A stretch of 7,157 bases of DNA from Gammaproteobacteria bacterium (GTDB taxonomy: Bacteria > Pseudomonadota > Gammaproteobacteria > Thiohalomonadales > Thiohalomonadaceae). Of the stretch, positions 5,707 through 7,157 are shown piece by piece. Position numbers and translations under genes: made by a program. The stretch is taken from the NCBI GenBank assembly GCA_026193675.1, contig JAPHSO010000258.1, positions 1-7,157 of the forward strand. Reading direction: 5' to 3'. Numbering within the stretch: the first letter of the stretch is position 1; the number at the start of each line of letters is the position of its first letter. The notes under the pieces are model-generated. The model had not been told where the DNA came from and did not search any database. It saw nothing but the letters and a program-made list of their open reading frames with translations.

Positions 5707-5727
5707 TCCTATCTTGAATCTACACAA
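5699..5727 (+). repeat. 8-bp inverted repeat spanning the membrane-protein stop codon
   Basis: TTGTGTAG (5699-5706, containing the TAG stop) pairs perfectly with CTACACAA (5720-5727) over a 13-nt loop. No T-tract follows, so intrinsic termination is doubtful. Its right arm overlaps the -35 side of the sigma-28-like promoter. Confidence 0.4.
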
Positions 5728-5752
5728 GGGTGCCCTCACTATTGGCCGATAA
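5725..5752 (+). promoter_or_regulatory. Sigma-28 (FliA)-like promoter for the chemoreceptor gene
   Basis: GCCGATAA at 5745-5752 is an exact match to the FliA -10 consensus. The -35 side is weaker: CAAGGGTG (5725-5732), 12 bp upstream, shares about half of TAAAGTTT. Sigma-28 promoters commonly drive chemoreceptor and flagellar genes, and the next gene is a chemoreceptor. Transcription would start near 5759 and leave a leader of about 127 nt. Confidence 0.55.
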
Positions 5753-5814
5753 AATAACTGTTTAGCTACCGCTATAGTAAACAAATAGTAAATCGTTGAT
5801 AAGAAAATTGACTC

Positions 5815-5849
5815 AACAGCTATGCAACTTGAAACTAGCTGTTCAAGTT
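5815..5849 (+). promoter_or_regulatory. Two overlapping, mutually exclusive hairpins in the chemoreceptor leader
   Basis: AACAGCTA (5815-5822) pairs with TAGCTGTT (5836-5843). AACTTGAA (5826-5833) pairs with TTCAAGTT (5842-5849). Both stems are perfect 8-bp, but they share bases 5842-5843, and the second left arm lies in the first loop, so both cannot form fully. TTATAG follows the second. The pair lies 36 nt before the start codon and could be a leader switch, a weak attenuator or an operator. The role is unknown. Confidence 0.4.
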
Positions 5850-5885
5850 TTATAGATATAAATTATAAACAAAATGGAGTTTTAA

Positions 5886-7157
5886 ATGAGAATTATGAAC
5901 CTGAATGTTAGGAAAAAAATGGCTGGAATGGCGATGCTTTTAGCCATTGGTTTAATCATTCAAATCATATTTAATTACCTTTCAGTAGAAACATTGAGTG
6001 AACTTGACGAAGTCAGGGTTCAATCAACAGCACTACAGTCTGATATGTTAATGCTGCGTCGGCATGAAAAGGACTTTATAGCTCGCAAAGATCTCAAATA
6101 TGTTGACAAATTTGAGACTTCATTTCAGCAGATGATGGAAAGAATCACCGCAATTGAGGTGAGCCTGGAATCTATGGATCTTGAAGTTGATGAGGTTCGT
6201 TCAATTAGCGGTATTCTCAACACATACAAAGCCATGTTTCTTGAGCTTGTTGAGCAGCAGAAGCTCATTGGTCTCCATGCAAAAGATGGTCTCTACGGAT
6301 CATTGCGCAAAAAGGTGCATTCAATTGAGGGACTTATTACCGGATTTGAAGAAGAGTATGGCGAGAATGAATACACCCATAGTGTTATGCGTACGATGTT
6401 AATGCTTCGCCGGCATGAAAAGGATTTTATGTTGAGACGAAATATCAAATATTTAGATAAATTCAACAAGCGCATCGGGATTATGGAGAGCAAGATTAAA
6501 GATGCAGAGTTAGGTTTTGATTTCGAATCTCAGGCTAGTGCTGCTCTTAAAGGGTATCAAAACGATTTTTATGCACTGGCCAAAGCGGAAGAGCGTTTTG
6601 GATTTACCAGTAAGGAGGGAATCTTGGGTGAGATGCGCGATACCATACATCAGAGCGAATCGGCACTGGATTCTTTGAGTGATGAGATGGACATTTTTGT
6701 CAGCTCCCTTGTTCAAAATGAGAAAGTCATTAATATTTCAACTGGGTTAACCCTTTCAATGTTAATAGTTATATTGCTTATGGCTATATCCAGAGGGATA
6801 ACCAGCCGCATTGCCTCTTTTTCGTCTGTTATGGCAGATGCTCGCAATGATAATGATTTGACTGCCAGAGCATCGGTTTCAGGTAATGATGAAATCTCAT
6901 CTATGGCATCAATATATAACGAGATGATGGAGGAGTTTCGTAGCTTGATGGATGAAGTAAGCTCCTCTTCAATCTCTCTTGCTGCTGCCGCAGAGCAGCT
7001 TGGTAGTGCAACTGTACAGACTGCTGATGGGGTTCAACGTCAACTCATTGAGAGCGAGCAAGTAGCTACTGCTATGAATGAGATGAGTGCAACTGTTGCA
7101 GAGGTAGCAAATAACGCTTCTCAGGCTGCTGAATCCTCTTCAATTGCAGATGAGGCC
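5886..7157 (+). CDS. Methyl-accepting chemotaxis protein with HBM sensor domain (3' end outside window)
   Basis: 424 residues are present in frame to the window edge. TM1 is at about 12-32, a periplasmic all-helical region runs from about 33 to 279, TM2 is at about 281-300, and a HAMP domain spans about 300-355 with the DExxSM-like DEISSM (335-340). The start of the methyl-accepting coiled coil follows (AAAAEQLGSATVQTADG, then AMNEMSATVAEVANNASQAA). The periplasmic part carries MLMLRRHEKDF at 54-64 and again at 171-181, the two-module signature of helical bimodular (HBM) sensors such as Pseudomonas McpS, which bind small carboxylates. The ligand here cannot be told. The signal-output hairpin that contacts CheA/CheW is outside the window. 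GGAG (5876-5879) lies 6 nt before the ATG. An exact sigma-28 -10 box upstream suggests coregulation with motility genes. Confidence 0.9.
   Translation, partial: MRIMNLNVRKKMAGMAMLLAIGLIIQIIFNYLSVETLSELDEVRVQSTALQSDMLMLRRHEKDFIARKDLKYVDKFETSFQQMMERITAIEVSLESMDLEVDEVRSISGILNTYKAMFLELVEQQKLIGLHAKDGLYGSLRKKVHSIEGLITGFEEEYGENEYTHSVMRTMLMLRRHEKDFMLRRNIKYLDKFNKRIGIMESKIKDAELGFDFESQASAALKGYQNDFYALAKAEERFGFTSKEGILGEMRDTIHQSESALDSLSDEMDIFVSSLVQNEKVINISTGLTLSMLIVILLMAISRGITSRIASFSSVMADARNDNDLTARASVSGNDEISSMASIYNEMMEEFRSLMDEVSSSSISLAAAAEQLGSATVQTADGVQRQLIESEQVATAMNEMSATVAEVANNASQAAESSSIADEA
6045..6079 (+). repeat. Internal repeat copy 1 in the HBM sensor domain
   Basis: This 35-bp stretch encodes residues 54-64 (MLMLRRHEKDF) and the next partial codon. 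It matches 6396-6430 at 32 of 35 positions. All three differences up to the Phe codon are synonymous third-position changes. Confidence 0.85.
6396..6430 (+). repeat. Internal repeat copy 2 in the HBM sensor domain
   Basis: The second copy encodes residues 171-181 and lies exactly 351 bp (117 codons) after copy 1. After each repeat the protein goes on similarly (KYVDKF at 71-76 and KYLDKF at 188-193), so the repeat marks the start of each helical module. Confidence 0.85.

Noticed and set aside
1..7157. CRISPR arrays, tRNA or rRNA genes, insertion sequences, attachment sites
   Set aside because: No regularly spaced repeats, cloverleaf-like sequences, transposase frames or terminal inverted repeats were seen on either strand.

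Overview
The window looks like a bacterial chromosome segment, most likely from a gammaproteobacterium. The reasons are an RhlE-type helicase tail, a Crp/Fnr-family regulator, a Tat-exported molybdoenzyme, a chemoreceptor with an HBM sensor domain and a sigma-28-like promoter. The genus cannot be fixed from sequence alone. A free-living or host-associated sulfur or nitrogen respirer would fit but is only an inference. All recognisable genes are on the + strand.

Layout: (1) 3-380, basic tail of a DEAD-box RNA helicase whose start lies outside the window. (2) 381-617, AT-rich intergenic DNA with several small inverted and direct repeats. (3) 618-1379, a Crp/Fnr regulator with an incomplete Fnr-type cysteine set and an altered recognition helix. 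(4) 1632-4106, a Tat-exported Mo-bisMGD/[4Fe-4S] oxidoreductase of the nitrate reductase group, followed 14 nt later by (5) 4121-4591, a small exported tetraheme cytochrome c, then a hairpin terminator. (6) 4792-5151, a stand-alone VOC/glyoxalase-fold protein. (7) 5245-5706, an unrecognised three-helix membrane protein. (8) 5886 to the window end, the N-terminal 424 residues of an HBM-type methyl-accepting chemotaxis protein behind a sigma-28-like promoter.

The most interesting part is 618-4650: a regulator, a periplasmic reductase and a tetraheme c-type electron carrier that together look like a compact anaerobic respiratory module. The catalytic subunit is not a textbook NapA. Much of its middle and C-terminal sequence resembles the cytoplasmic assimilatory (Nas) type, yet it has a clear twin-arginine signal. 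None of the usual Nap partner or maturation genes (napB, C, D, F, G, H) is within the window. The expected electron path is quinol pool, unknown membrane quinol dehydrogenase, tetraheme cytochrome, [4Fe-4S], Mo site, then substrate. Nitrate is the most likely substrate but is not proven. A palindrome and a -10-like box upstream suggest activator-dependent transcription starting near 1540, which also argues for the ATG start at 1632 rather than an upstream TTG.
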